Shown one piece after another: positions 1-6,593 of a stretch of 32,883 bases of DNA; positions within the stretch are counted from its first letter, which is position 1; every line of letters begins with the position of its first letter. Source of the DNA: an uncultured Bacteroidales bacterium (lineage in GTDB: Bacteria; Bacteroidota; Bacteroidia; Bacteroidales; P3); the NCBI GenBank assembly GCA_937906975.1, contig CALCUN010000063.1, forward strand, positions 1 to 32,883, given 5' to 3'. Position numbers and translations under genes: made by a program. The notes beneath the pieces were generated by a model. That model saw only the letters and a list, made by a program, of their open reading frames with translations. It had not been told where the DNA came from and made no database searches.

Positions 1-60
1 CTCGAACTCGCGACCCCATGCGTGACAGGCATGTATTCTAACCAACTGAACTACCGGACC
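1..60 (-). tRNA. tRNA-Asp (GTC), 3' end cut by window edge
   Basis: On the minus strand the sequence begins with the acceptor strand GGTCCGG (60 to 54), then TA and the D-arm. The anticodon arm has the stem CATGC/GCATG around the loop CTGTCAC, which gives anticodon GTC (aspartate). The T-arm GGTTCGAG-like segment runs into position 1, so the 3' acceptor strand lies outside the window. The identity call rests on the seven-base anticodon loop and the five-base-pair stem, both directly visible. Confidence 0.93.
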
Positions 61-99
61 AACTTTCGCTTTACTGAGTTATTCCCTCATTTGCGATTG

Positions 100-130
100 C
101 AAAGATACAACCTTTTTTTGAACTACCAAA
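100..130 (-). promoter_or_regulatory. Bacteroidetes-type promoter of tRNA-Asp
   Basis: On the minus strand a -7 box TATCTTTG (107 to 100) matches the Bacteroidetes consensus TAnnTTTG. A TTTG -33 element (130 to 127) lies 19 bases upstream. The box is about 40 bases before the tRNA 5' end. Confidence 0.65.
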
Positions 131-166
131 CATTTTTGTAATTTTTTTTCATTTTTTCTTGAAATA

Positions 167-198
167 TTTGTGCAATCTATTGTTTTATTGTACTTTTG
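167..198 (+). promoter_or_regulatory. Bacteroidetes-type promoter of ssrA
   Basis: TTTG at 167-170 and TACTTTTG at 191-198 match the -33 and -7 (TAnnTTTG) elements of the Bacteroidetes primary sigma factor, with a 20-base spacer. The tmRNA 5' end at 214 lies 16 bases downstream of the -7 box. Confidence 0.7.
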
Positions 199-213
199 CA
201 AAGCAAAAATTAA

Positions 214-610
214 GGGCCTGGGTTGGTTTTGACAGCAAGGCAAATGATTAAGTAAGCATGCAGGCTAAGGTAACACAAGCCTCAACCAGAGTTACAAAAC
301 AATAATTGGCGAAAATAACTACGCTCTTGCAGCTTAGTCGAAGTATAGTAGACTACATTTGCGAATCGGTGTAAAGTACATCGAGCAAGACATCTCTCCA
401 AGACCTTTTTTCCGTGGTTAAGGACTAAGAGGTGCTAGCAAAACGGAAATAACCTTAATGGAGCTTTGACATTAGGGTGAAATCTTAAAAGATAAGGTTA
501 AAGCAGGGTGTTTGTCCCTTAGCTTTTTCACGAAAATGAAGGACAAAATAAGCATGTAGAAAGCTTAGTTGTTTCTTGTTTGGACCAGAGTTCGAATCTC
601 TGCAGGTCCA
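214..610 (+). ncRNA. ssrA: transfer-messenger RNA (tmRNA)
   Basis: One-piece tmRNA that rescues stalled ribosomes by trans-translation with SmpB. The 5' acceptor strand GGGCCTG (214-220) pairs with CAGGTCC (603-609) including one G-U pair, followed by discriminator A at 610. CCA is not encoded. The tag reading frame runs from GGC at 308 to TAG at 335-337 and encodes GENNYALAA, the usual Bacteroidetes proteolysis tag. A T-arm (GAGTTCGAATCTC) precedes the 3' acceptor strand. The interior contains several GC-containing segments as expected for the pseudoknot ring, but I did not fold them. It has its own promoter just upstream and a hairpin terminator shortly downstream. Confidence 0.97.
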
Positions 611-624
611 CTCTTTAAAACAAA

Positions 625-668
625 AAAATATCTCTTAGGTTTGGTAAATCCTTCCTAAGAGATATTTT
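625..668. terminator. bidirectional hairpin terminator T1 (left copy)
   Basis: A perfect 15-bp inverted repeat, AAAATATCTCTTAGG (625-639) with CCTAAGAGATATTTT (654-668), flanked by A and T runs. It lies between convergent ssrA and the beta-barrel gene at 711-1415. Its reverse complement recurs almost unchanged, loop included, at 31564-31607 after the second beta-barrel gene. Confidence 0.85.
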
Positions 669-710
669 GTTTTTTCTTTGTTTTATTTCAAATGTCTTTC
701 TTCTCTTTCT

Positions 711-1415
711 TTAAAAGAATATAGAAACTCCGAACATAAGGCGATTTATTCCTTCATCAAAGCTATTAGAGAAGTCATAATCAATGGCTGAATTAACATA
801 TTTGTAATTTGTATTTCCTAATAAAGGTATGAAATAAGATACATTTAATTGAAATCTGTGTTTTGCTTTGATTTCTATTCCTGCTCTTAATGCAAAATCA
901 AGTGTTAATGGATTTTCAAAACTTAAATATTCTGTGCTAGAAATAACTGTATTGTATTCTGGAAGAGGTGTTTCAATGTGATATAGTTCTTTTTCTTTTG
1001 TTAAGTAGAATGAGGCATTTGCTCCTGCTGCTGCAAGAAAATTAACGTTTTGTGTAATTGGTAATCTATAGTTTACAAGTATTGGAAGGCTTAATGTATG
1101 AATAGAGTAATTGTCTTCTATACTTGTTATTGGGTTATTAATAGTTAATAAATGATTTGTATATCCTGGCTCTGCGGTTAATGAAAAGGTATTCTTCTTG
1201 TTTAACATGTATTCGTATTTAAATGCTATATCAAATGCAACTGCACTTTTCAAATCGGTAACACCACGATCTATTACTTCAACATAGTCTTTTCCCATTG
1301 GAAAACTTCCAAAATCTAAGCTAAGACCGAAATTGTGTTTTTTCAAATCTTCTTGTTGTGCAAACATTGTGCAACACAACATAATTCCTACAAGTGTTAA
1401 AAATGTTTTTTTCAT
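711..1415 (-). CDS. outer-membrane beta-barrel protein (PorT/OmpA-barrel-like)
   Basis: A 234-residue exported protein. It has a signal peptide (residues 1-19, ending MFAQ before QEDLKK) followed by alternating hydrophobic/polar strands and a C-terminal aromatic residue (ends in SIFF), as expected for an eight-stranded-type outer-membrane barrel (outer membrane beta-barrel domain superfamily). The mature N-terminus (KKHNFGLS) resembles that of the protein encoded at 30759-31538 (KKHNFGIG), and both genes share a leader element and terminator. A 190-nt stretch separates the start codon from the upstream leader hairpin, unlike the right-hand copies, where the gene starts about 30 nt after it. 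The specific ligand or role is unknown. The barrel call is by sequence pattern, not by a recognised named family. Confidence 0.8.
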   Translation of the reverse strand: MKKTFLTLVGIMLCCTMFAQQEDLKKHNFGLSLDFGSFPMGKDYVEVIDRGVTDLKSAVAFDIAFKYEYMLNKKNTFSLTAEPGYTNHLLTINNPITSIEDNYSIHTLSLPILVNYRLPITQNVNFLAAAGANASFYLTKEKELYHIETPLPEYNTVISSTEYLSFENPLTLDFALRAGIEIKAKHRFQLNVSYFIPLLGNTNYKYVNSAIDYDFSNSFDEGINRLMFGVSIFF

Positions 1416-1503
1416 ACTTTTATTTAAAAAAAATTAATAATTCATGTCAAATTCTATCGTTCTACTATTATTGCATTTTACTTTTGTTTTATAATTTGTT
1501 TCT

Positions 1504-1575
1504 TCACATGCCACAAATGGCAACATAAGCATTAAATGCTAAACGTTTTACTATTCTTTTTATTGTTATTTTCAT
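1504..1575 (-). CDS. possible 23-residue small ORF after leader copy 1
   Basis: Reads MKITIKRIVKRLAFNAYVAI plus CGM, then TGA. Its ATG (1575) lies about 30 nt after the leader hairpin, the same position at which the main genes start after leader copies 2 and 3. It is basic then hydrophobic, so it could be the remains of a signal peptide from a lost first gene, or a real small peptide. No homology is recognised and chance is not excluded. Confidence 0.25.
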   Translation of the reverse strand: MKITIKRIVKRLAFNAYVAICGM

Positions 1576-1596
1576 TGTTCTTTAAATTTTATTATT

Positions 1597-1697
1597 TATA
1601 ATTTCACTCCTATTCTTTTAGTTATACAATTCCACAAAAGCGATAGGAGTTGATAATTACTTTTGCGAAATTGTGCTTGTTTTCATTGTTGTTTCGT
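1597..1697 (-). promoter_or_regulatory. repeated leader element, copy 1 (micro-ORF plus alternative hairpins)
   Basis: On the minus strand this contains a micro-ORF encoding MKTSTISQK (1686 to 1657). A hairpin arm ACTCCTAT (1650 to 1643) pairs with ATAGGAGT (1613 to 1606). The micro-ORF codons 5-9 (1674 to 1660) are complementary over 15 nt, with two G-U wobbles, to the loop segment at 1640 to 1626. The element is nearly identical to those at 29351-29453 and 30639-30743. It precedes the beta-barrel gene at 711-1415. Function is inferred: a leader controlling the downstream gene. The rest of the 1416-1824 gap holds a possible small ORF and AT-rich promoter-like sequence. Confidence 0.7.
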
Positions 1698-1738
1698 TTG
1701 GTTTTTAGTACTAAAAAAATTGTGAAAATTTTCGTTTG

Positions 1739-1750
1739 CAAAAATATAGT
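1739..1750 (-). promoter_or_regulatory. degenerate promoter -7 region of leader copy 1
   Basis: The minus strand reads TATATTTTTTGCAAACG across here. The matching position upstream of leader copy 2 reads TATATTTTTGCAAACG. The extra T breaks the TAnnTTTG spacing in the left copy, which may weaken it. Confidence 0.45.
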
Positions 1751-1824
1751 AAAAAAAACTGAAAACTATTTCTAATTTTGATAACAAGAATTATTTTACG
1801 TTCATATTTTTTAAAAAAAGAAAA

Positions 1825-2007
1825 ATGAAGAAAACTGCAAAGACTTTAATAGATGAAAGGATTATAAAAGAGGCAAAGCGTATGCTGAAAGAATCTTCGT
1901 TATCTATTGAACAAATTGCAAGAGAATTGAGATTTTCTTCAATAGATGTTTTTTCAAGATTCTTTAAAAGAGTTGCAGGAGTAAGTCCAAGTCAATTCAG
2001 AAGATAG
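1825..2007 (+). pseudogene. AraC-family regulator relic (second helix-turn-helix only)
   Basis: The 60 codons align with the last part of the AraC-type regulator at 28279-29136. Both contain IDERII, then LS..IA, F.S, FS.FFKRVAG and the identical end SPSQFRR, at roughly 60 percent identity over 48 residues. AraC DNA-binding domains have two helix-turn-helix units over about 100 residues. Here only the linker helix and second unit remain, and the N-terminal sensor domain is missing. It lies divergent to leader copy 1, exactly as the full-length regulator lies divergent to leader copy 2, so this is probably the remnant of a duplicated regulator. An ATG is present, so a short protein could still be made, but a functional regulator is unlikely. 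Confidence 0.75.
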
Positions 2008-2021
2008 AATTATGAAAAAAA

Positions 2022-2070
2022 GTCTTTGATTTTTTTAATTTTTTCTTTGAAATATTTTGAAAAAGCAAAG
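2022..2070. terminator. hairpin terminator T2 (left copy)
   Basis: A CTTTG (2024-2028) / CAAAG (2066-2070) inverted repeat extended by T and A runs, between the convergent AraC relic and the GtrA-like gene. Its reverse complement, including the loop core AAAATATTTC, recurs at 31634-31684. Confidence 0.6.
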
Positions 2071-2072
2071 AA

Positions 2073-2555
2073 TTATTTTTCTGATGTTTTGAAAACAAAA
2101 ATCTTATTCAAAAAGAAGGAAAGTATTGCGTTTGGTAAGAGGGTAATTGCTTGCCCTATTACATCTCCTACTTTGTTTTGATTGATTGGAAGTGTGTCTA
2201 AGAAATCCATGATAGGCAAAGAGAGTATGTATTCATAAATATTAGAAGAGTCCAATAGGTATAGTTCGCCTAAATTAAAGAGATACACCACTCCATAGAC
2301 CAAAAAGAATTGCAAAATCAAGCGATTGCTTTTGTTTGAAAAGACAATATAACCTGTTGTTTTATAATTGAAAAGTATTCCAAGGATATTAGCACACAAA
2401 AGGGCTATTGAGTAGTGCATTCCAAACCAAATGAAAAGCACAAACATACCATAACCAAACATTGTATTGATTACACCAACAAATAGAAAACGTATGAATT
2501 TGTTTTCTATCTTTTGTAACAATCTAACAGGATATAAAATTAGTTTATTAAGCAT
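2073..2555 (-). CDS. GtrA-like membrane protein
   Basis: A 160-residue integral membrane protein of the GtrA family, which includes putative flippases or accessory proteins in polyprenyl-linked sugar transfer and surface polysaccharide modification. It shows the family's pattern: FIRFLFVGVINTMFGYG (first membrane segment, about residues 22-43), a second segment with NILGILFNYKTT (about 52-72), a third around residues 80-100, and a fourth ending in the typical LSFFLNKIFVFK near the C-terminus. The length is normal. It is divergent from surE and convergent with the AraC relic, so it is probably a single-gene transcript. The sugar substrate cannot be told from sequence. Confidence 0.85.
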   Translation of the reverse strand: MLNKLILYPVRLLQKIENKFIRFLFVGVINTMFGYGMFVLFIWFGMHYSIALLCANILGILFNYKTTGYIVFSNKSNRLILQFFLVYGVVYLFNLGELYLLDSSNIYEYILSLPIMDFLDTLPINQNKVGDVIGQAITLLPNAILSFFLNKIFVFKTSEK

Positions 2556-2615
2556 TTCTCAAATTTTTCAACTGCAAAATTAGTAATAAATTCCCAAATT
2601 TTTCATTTCTTTTCG

Positions 2616-2623
2616 TATCTTTG
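2616..2623 (+). promoter_or_regulatory. -7 box upstream of surE
   Basis: TATCTTTG matches the Bacteroidetes TAnnTTTG consensus, 27 bases before the surE start codon. No clear TTTG -33 element is seen at the expected distance. Confidence 0.5.
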
Positions 2624-2650
2624 CCTTTTATATTACGATAATAATAAACT

Positions 2651-3421
2651 ATGGAAAAGAAACGCCCACTAATTTTCATAACTAACGATGATAGTTATTT
2701 TTCAAAAGGCATTAGTGTATTGATTCGTTTAATGAAGCAATTAGGTGATGTGATTGTTGTTGCACCAAAGGACGAGATGTCAGGCAAAAGTCATTCAATT
2801 ACTTCAAATGCACCTTTGAAATTAAAAACAATGGAAATTTCTCAGGGCTATGAAGGATATATATTAAACGGAACGCCTGTTGATTGTGTAAAAATAGCAA
2901 TCAATAAAATACTTGCAAATAGGAAAATCGACCTTTTGGTTTCGGGAATCAATCACGGAAGCAACGCCTCTATAAATACGATTTATTCTGGCACAATGGC
3001 CGCAGTTTTTGAAGGCTGTGCAGAAAGCATTCCAAGTGTTGGATTCTCTATTGACACAGCAGACAAAGAAGCAGACTTTACAAACTGCGAAAATATCATA
3101 ACAAAAATTTGTAAAGACGTGCTTGAAAACGGCTTAGAGCAAGGCGTATGTTTAAATGTCAATTTCCCTGTAGGAGAAATCAAAGGCACAAAAGTATGTC
3201 ATCAAGCAAAAGCATATTGGGAAGAAGAATTTGTAGAATATAAAACGCCTCACGGAGAGCCATACTATTGGTTGAGCGGAACATATCATTGCCAAGACAA
3301 TTCCCCTCAAGCAGATTATCTTGCAATGCAACAATCCTATGCAAGCATTGTGCCTATGCAGGTAGATTTCACTGCATATAAAGTAATGGAACAAATAAAA
3401 AACAGATTTGAACAATGTTAA
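2651..3421 (+). CDS. surE: 5'/3'-nucleotidase SurE
   Basis: Metal-dependent nucleoside 5'/3'-monophosphatase (EC 3.1.3.5) of the survival protein E family, 256 residues, the usual length. Family motifs are in order: FITNDD near the N-terminus with the metal-binding Asp pair (residues 11-12 region), then SGKSHSIT, NGTPVDCV, and LVSGINHGSNASI followed by YSGTMAAVFEG. It is cytoplasmic. First gene of a tight cluster: the next start codon lies inside its last codons (7-base overlap) and lpxB follows. The surE-lpxB neighbourhood is common in Bacteroidetes. Confidence 0.95.
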   Translation: MEKKRPLIFITNDDSYFSKGISVLIRLMKQLGDVIVVAPKDEMSGKSHSITSNAPLKLKTMEISQGYEGYILNGTPVDCVKIAINKILANRKIDLLVSGINHGSNASINTIYSGTMAAVFEGCAESIPSVGFSIDTADKEADFTNCENIITKICKDVLENGLEQGVCLNVNFPVGEIKGTKVCHQAKAYWEEEFVEYKTPHGEPYYWLSGTYHCQDNSPQADYLAMQQSYASIVPMQVDFTAYKVMEQIKNRFEQC

Positions 3422-3699
3422 AAAAAGATAATTTTTGGGTTGGCTTATCTCTTGCCGTAATTCTCTGCATAGTTTCAATGGGAGCAATTTATCTTTGCTT
3501 GCATCTGCTTAATTGTTCTATAAATGACAATGCAAAATTATTCTTATTTGCTTTTGTTCCCGATATATTACTACTTCGTTACTATGCTAAAAAACAATAT
3601 TCAAAAGCAACAAAAGGCTTAATCTTAATTTTAGTTTTCGGGTTCTGCCTTTTGCTATATTTTTTGAACTTTATTGGTGGTCTTAATTTTAGTTCTTAA
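3415..3699 (+). CDS. small membrane protein between surE and lpxB
   Basis: A 94-residue protein with three predicted membrane segments (about residues 8-30, 40-55 and 67-90) and short charged loops (RYYAKKQYSKATKG). The ATG overlaps the end of surE, indicating translational coupling. No named family is recognised. Its conserved place before lpxB suggests a link to envelope or lipid A biology, but this is inference from position only. Confidence 0.75.
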   Translation: MLKKDNFWVGLSLAVILCIVSMGAIYLCLHLLNCSINDNAKLFLFAFVPDILLLRYYAKKQYSKATKGLILILVFGFCLLLYFLNFIGGLNFSS

Positions 3700-3711
3700 T
3701 TTTGTAGCTTT

Positions 3712-4845
3712 ATGAAATATTATATAATAGCAGGAGAACATTCAGGAGACTTACACGCCTCTTACCTAATGAAAGAAATAAAACTTCGAGATAAAGAAGC
3801 AGAATTTCGTTTTTGGGGAGGAGATAGAATGATTGCGCAAGCTAATGAATCAAGCCTTGTAAAACACATAAAAGAACTTGCAATTATGGGTTTTATTGAG
3901 GTTGTAATGAATTTAAAAACAGTACTTGGCAATCTATCTTTATGCAAAAAGGACCTGCTTACATGGAAACCCGATGCACTTATTTTAGTTGATTATCCAG
4001 GTTTTAATCTACGAATTGCAAAATTCGCACATAAAAACGGAATTAAAAGCTATTATTATATCTCTCCGCAAGTTTGGGCTTGGAAAAAAGGAAGAATAAA
4101 AACAATGAAAAGAATCCTTGAAAAATTATATGTGATTCTTCCTTTTGAAAAAGAGTTTTACGCTAAGCATTCTATGGAAGTTGAGTATAAAGGCAATCCT
4201 TTGTTAGACGAAATACACGATTACTCTTTGAATGCTGACAAACAAGCCTTTTTAGACAAGTATGATTTAGGTAAAAAGCCTATTATTGCACTTTTACCTG
4301 GCTCTCGCACTCAGGAGATAAAGAAAATGCTTCCCATTCAATTATCTTTAGTGGATAAGTACCCAGAATTTGATTTCATCATAGCAGGAGTAAATACTCA
4401 TAGCGAGAATTTTTATAAAAACTTCATAGGTGAGAAAAACAATGTAAGACTTATCTACAACCAAACTTACTCTATTTTAAACAATGCACACGCTGCGGTC
4501 GTTACCTCAGGGACTGCTACTTTAGAAACAGCTCTTTTCAATGTTCCAGAAGTGGTTTGTTACAAGGCAAACGCTCTTTCATTTCTTGCTGCTAAGTATT
4601 TAGTAAAAATAGAATACATTTCTCTTGTCAATATCATTCTAAAAGAAAAAGCAGTCGTAGAATTATTGCAAGATAATTGGAAAGAGGATTGTTTAGAAAA
4701 AGAGTTTAAGAAAATATGTTTCGACGAAAATTATCGCGAACAAATGCAATATTTATTTAATAAATTGAAAAATTTATTAGGTGATAGTGGTGCTTCTGCC
4801 TCTATTGCACAATCAATAATAGAGCACGTAAACAAACAGAAATGA
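3712..4845 (+). CDS. lpxB: lipid-A-disaccharide synthase
   Basis: Transfers the 2,3-diacylglucosamine-1-phosphate unit from UDP to lipid X, making the lipid A disaccharide (EC 2.4.1.182) at the inner face of the inner membrane. At 377 residues it matches the family. Motifs: AGEHSGDLHAS at the N-terminus, FWGGDRM, ELAIMGFIEV, YISPQVWAWKKGR, LPFEKEFY, GNPLLDE, LPGSRTQEIKKMLP and SGTATLETAL near residue 265. It shares a four-base ATGA overlap with the following SpoIID-like gene. Its presence implies a Gram-negative outer membrane with lipid A. Confidence 0.96.
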   Translation: MKYYIIAGEHSGDLHASYLMKEIKLRDKEAEFRFWGGDRMIAQANESSLVKHIKELAIMGFIEVVMNLKTVLGNLSLCKKDLLTWKPDALILVDYPGFNLRIAKFAHKNGIKSYYYISPQVWAWKKGRIKTMKRILEKLYVILPFEKEFYAKHSMEVEYKGNPLLDEIHDYSLNADKQAFLDKYDLGKKPIIALLPGSRTQEIKKMLPIQLSLVDKYPEFDFIIAGVNTHSENFYKNFIGEKNNVRLIYNQTYSILNNAHAAVVTSGTATLETALFNVPEVVCYKANALSFLAAKYLVKIEYISLVNIILKEKAVVELLQDNWKEDCLEKEFKKICFDENYREQMQYLFNKLKNLLGDSGASASIAQSIIEHVNKQK

Positions 4846-5981
4846 AGAAGATATTTTTAATCCTAACCTTAATATTTGTTTTTAGTTTCAATGCTTTCTC
4901 TCAAGCAAGTAGTATTGAAAATGTAAGAATACGCATATTCAGCGACAAAAACGTTGAAGAAGTTTTGTTTATCCCTTCTTTTGGAAATTATTACTTAGAA
5001 ACCGACAAGGGAGATAAGATAAAATTAAACAAAACCGCTAAGGTAAAAATCACAGATTTAGATGGACAAATTGAAATCAAGATAAACGACAGCGTTTATC
5101 AAAAAGCAAAAAAAATAAACCTAAGTTCAACAGGATTAAAATCGTTTTTTCAAATAAAGCCTCTTAAACCTCAAATTGCAGAACGTAGATATGAAGATGG
5201 TTTAGAGATTAGTAGCAAGAATAAATCTTTATTTATCATCAATGTTGTAAAGACAGACAACTATATTGCAGGAGTTGTACAAAGCGAAACTTGGGGAGCA
5301 ACTACAAATGTTGATTTTTTCAAGATTCAAGCAATATGTTGTAGAAACTATTTGATGAATAATTTAGAAAAACACGCCTCTGAGGGTTACAATCTTTGTG
5401 ATGGAGTGCATTGTCAAGCATACAAAACACGAGCAAACAAAAAAGAAGTAACAGAAGGCGCATATAAAAGCAGAGGGGAAGTGATTGTTGATGCAGAAGG
5501 CAAGATAATAGAAACCCTTTTCCATTCAAACTCTGGTGGAATCACTGCAAATGCAAAAGATGTATGGGGGAAAGAAGTGCCGTACTTAGTTAGCATTGAG
5601 GATAGCTTTTCTGTAGGAGGTAAAAACTATCAATGGGAAAAATATATCAAACTAAAAGATTGGACAAACTATTTTAAACACAAAGGACTCAATGTAAAGG
5701 ATAAAGAAATTGAAGATGTCTTACTTAATTTCTCGCAAAAAGAAGGCAGAAAAACAGATATAATGGGTATTCCTCTTACTACAATAAGAAAAGACTTTAA
5801 CCTAAAATCAACTTACTTTAGTGTTCAAATATGGGCCAATGAAGTAAAACTCACAGGCAAAGGTTATGGACACGGAGTTGGTATGAGTCAAGAAGGAGCC
5901 ATTAGAATGTGTGAGGAAGGTTATGAATATTGGGAAGTTATTGAACATTATTTCAAAGGAGTAAAAGTAATAAAACAATAA
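4842..5981 (+). CDS. SpoIID/LytB-domain protein (exported)
   Basis: A 379-residue exported protein of the SpoIID/LytB family, members of which cut or enhance cutting of peptidoglycan glycan strands (SpoIID is a lytic transglycosylase acting on denuded strands; LytB enhances an amidase). The signal peptide spans about residues 1-20 (ends FNAFSQ). The domain is recognised from GVVQSETW, the IQAICCRNYLM helix, GVHCQAYK, FHSNSGGITA and the C-terminal GYGHGVGMSQEGA. Non-sporulating Bacteroidetes commonly carry one, so it is likely a cell-wall protein here. The start overlaps lpxB by four bases. Confidence 0.9.
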   Translation: MKKIFLILTLIFVFSFNAFSQASSIENVRIRIFSDKNVEEVLFIPSFGNYYLETDKGDKIKLNKTAKVKITDLDGQIEIKINDSVYQKAKKINLSSTGLKSFFQIKPLKPQIAERRYEDGLEISSKNKSLFIINVVKTDNYIAGVVQSETWGATTNVDFFKIQAICCRNYLMNNLEKHASEGYNLCDGVHCQAYKTRANKKEVTEGAYKSRGEVIVDAEGKIIETLFHSNSGGITANAKDVWGKEVPYLVSIEDSFSVGGKNYQWEKYIKLKDWTNYFKHKGLNVKDKEIEDVLLNFSQKEGRKTDIMGIPLTTIRKDFNLKSTYFSVQIWANEVKLTGKGYGHGVGMSQEGAIRMCEEGYEYWEVIEHYFKGVKVIKQ

Positions 5982-5999
5982 TAAAAAAAAGAAAAGACT

Positions 6000-6581
6000 A
6001 TGAACAGTAAAAAAATTATTTTTAGCGTATTATTCTTGACAATTGGCTTATTTGGCATTTCACAAGAAAAGATAAATTGGATAAAAATCAACAAAGTAGA
6101 AAAGGAAATGTCTAAAAAAGAAAATGCTGACAAGAAATATTTTATTGATTGCTACACTGACTGGTGTGGTTGGTGCAAAAAAATGGACAGTGACACATTT
6201 TCTGATACCTTAATTGCAAAATTGATGAATCATTACTTTGTTGCCTCAAAATTTGACGCAGAACAAAGCGAAGATGTTACCATAAAAGATAAGACTTATC
6301 AAAATCCAGGTTATAACCCTAATGCAAAAAGAAAAACTGCTCATCAATTAGCCTTGTATTTACTTAACAATCGTCTTTCTTTCCCTTCTTTCTCAATCTT
6401 AGATAAAGACTTCAATGTAATAACTGTTGTTCCAGGTTACTATCCTGCTGCTGAATTTGAAAAAGTTATTGTTTACATTGGAGAAAACTATATAAAGGAT
6501 ATTCCATTTGAAACTTTCTCAAAAGAATATCAAGAAAAATATAGAGAAGACGCATTGAAAAAAGTATATTCTGAAAAATAA
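6000..6581 (+). CDS. secreted thioredoxin-like protein (CGWC)
   Basis: A 193-residue protein with a signal peptide (about residues 1-21, ending GISQ) and a thioredoxin-fold domain of the thioredoxin_7/DUF255-like type. The redox motif is WCGWCKKMD near residues 56-64, within YTDWCGWC, and the cis-Pro region is LSFPSFSILD. It likely acts on periplasmic thiols or disulfides. The substrate is unknown. It sits 18 bases after the SpoIID-like gene in the same cluster. Confidence 0.85.
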   Translation: MNSKKIIFSVLFLTIGLFGISQEKINWIKINKVEKEMSKKENADKKYFIDCYTDWCGWCKKMDSDTFSDTLIAKLMNHYFVASKFDAEQSEDVTIKDKTYQNPGYNPNAKRKTAHQLALYLLNNRLSFPSFSILDKDFNVITVVPGYYPAAEFEKVIVYIGENYIKDIPFETFSKEYQEKYREDALKKVYSEK

Positions 6582-6593
6582 ACTTTTAAACTT

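Noticed and set aside
1597..1697. The three repeats as integron attC sites or a CRISPR-like array
   Set aside because: They lie 5' of genes, not after cassettes, are kilobases apart, contain a conserved micro-ORF, and lack the GTTRRRY core layout and any integrase or cas gene.
1597..1697. The repeats as ends of an insertion sequence
   Set aside because: No transposase frame or target-site duplication is seen, and the element orientation always follows the downstream gene.
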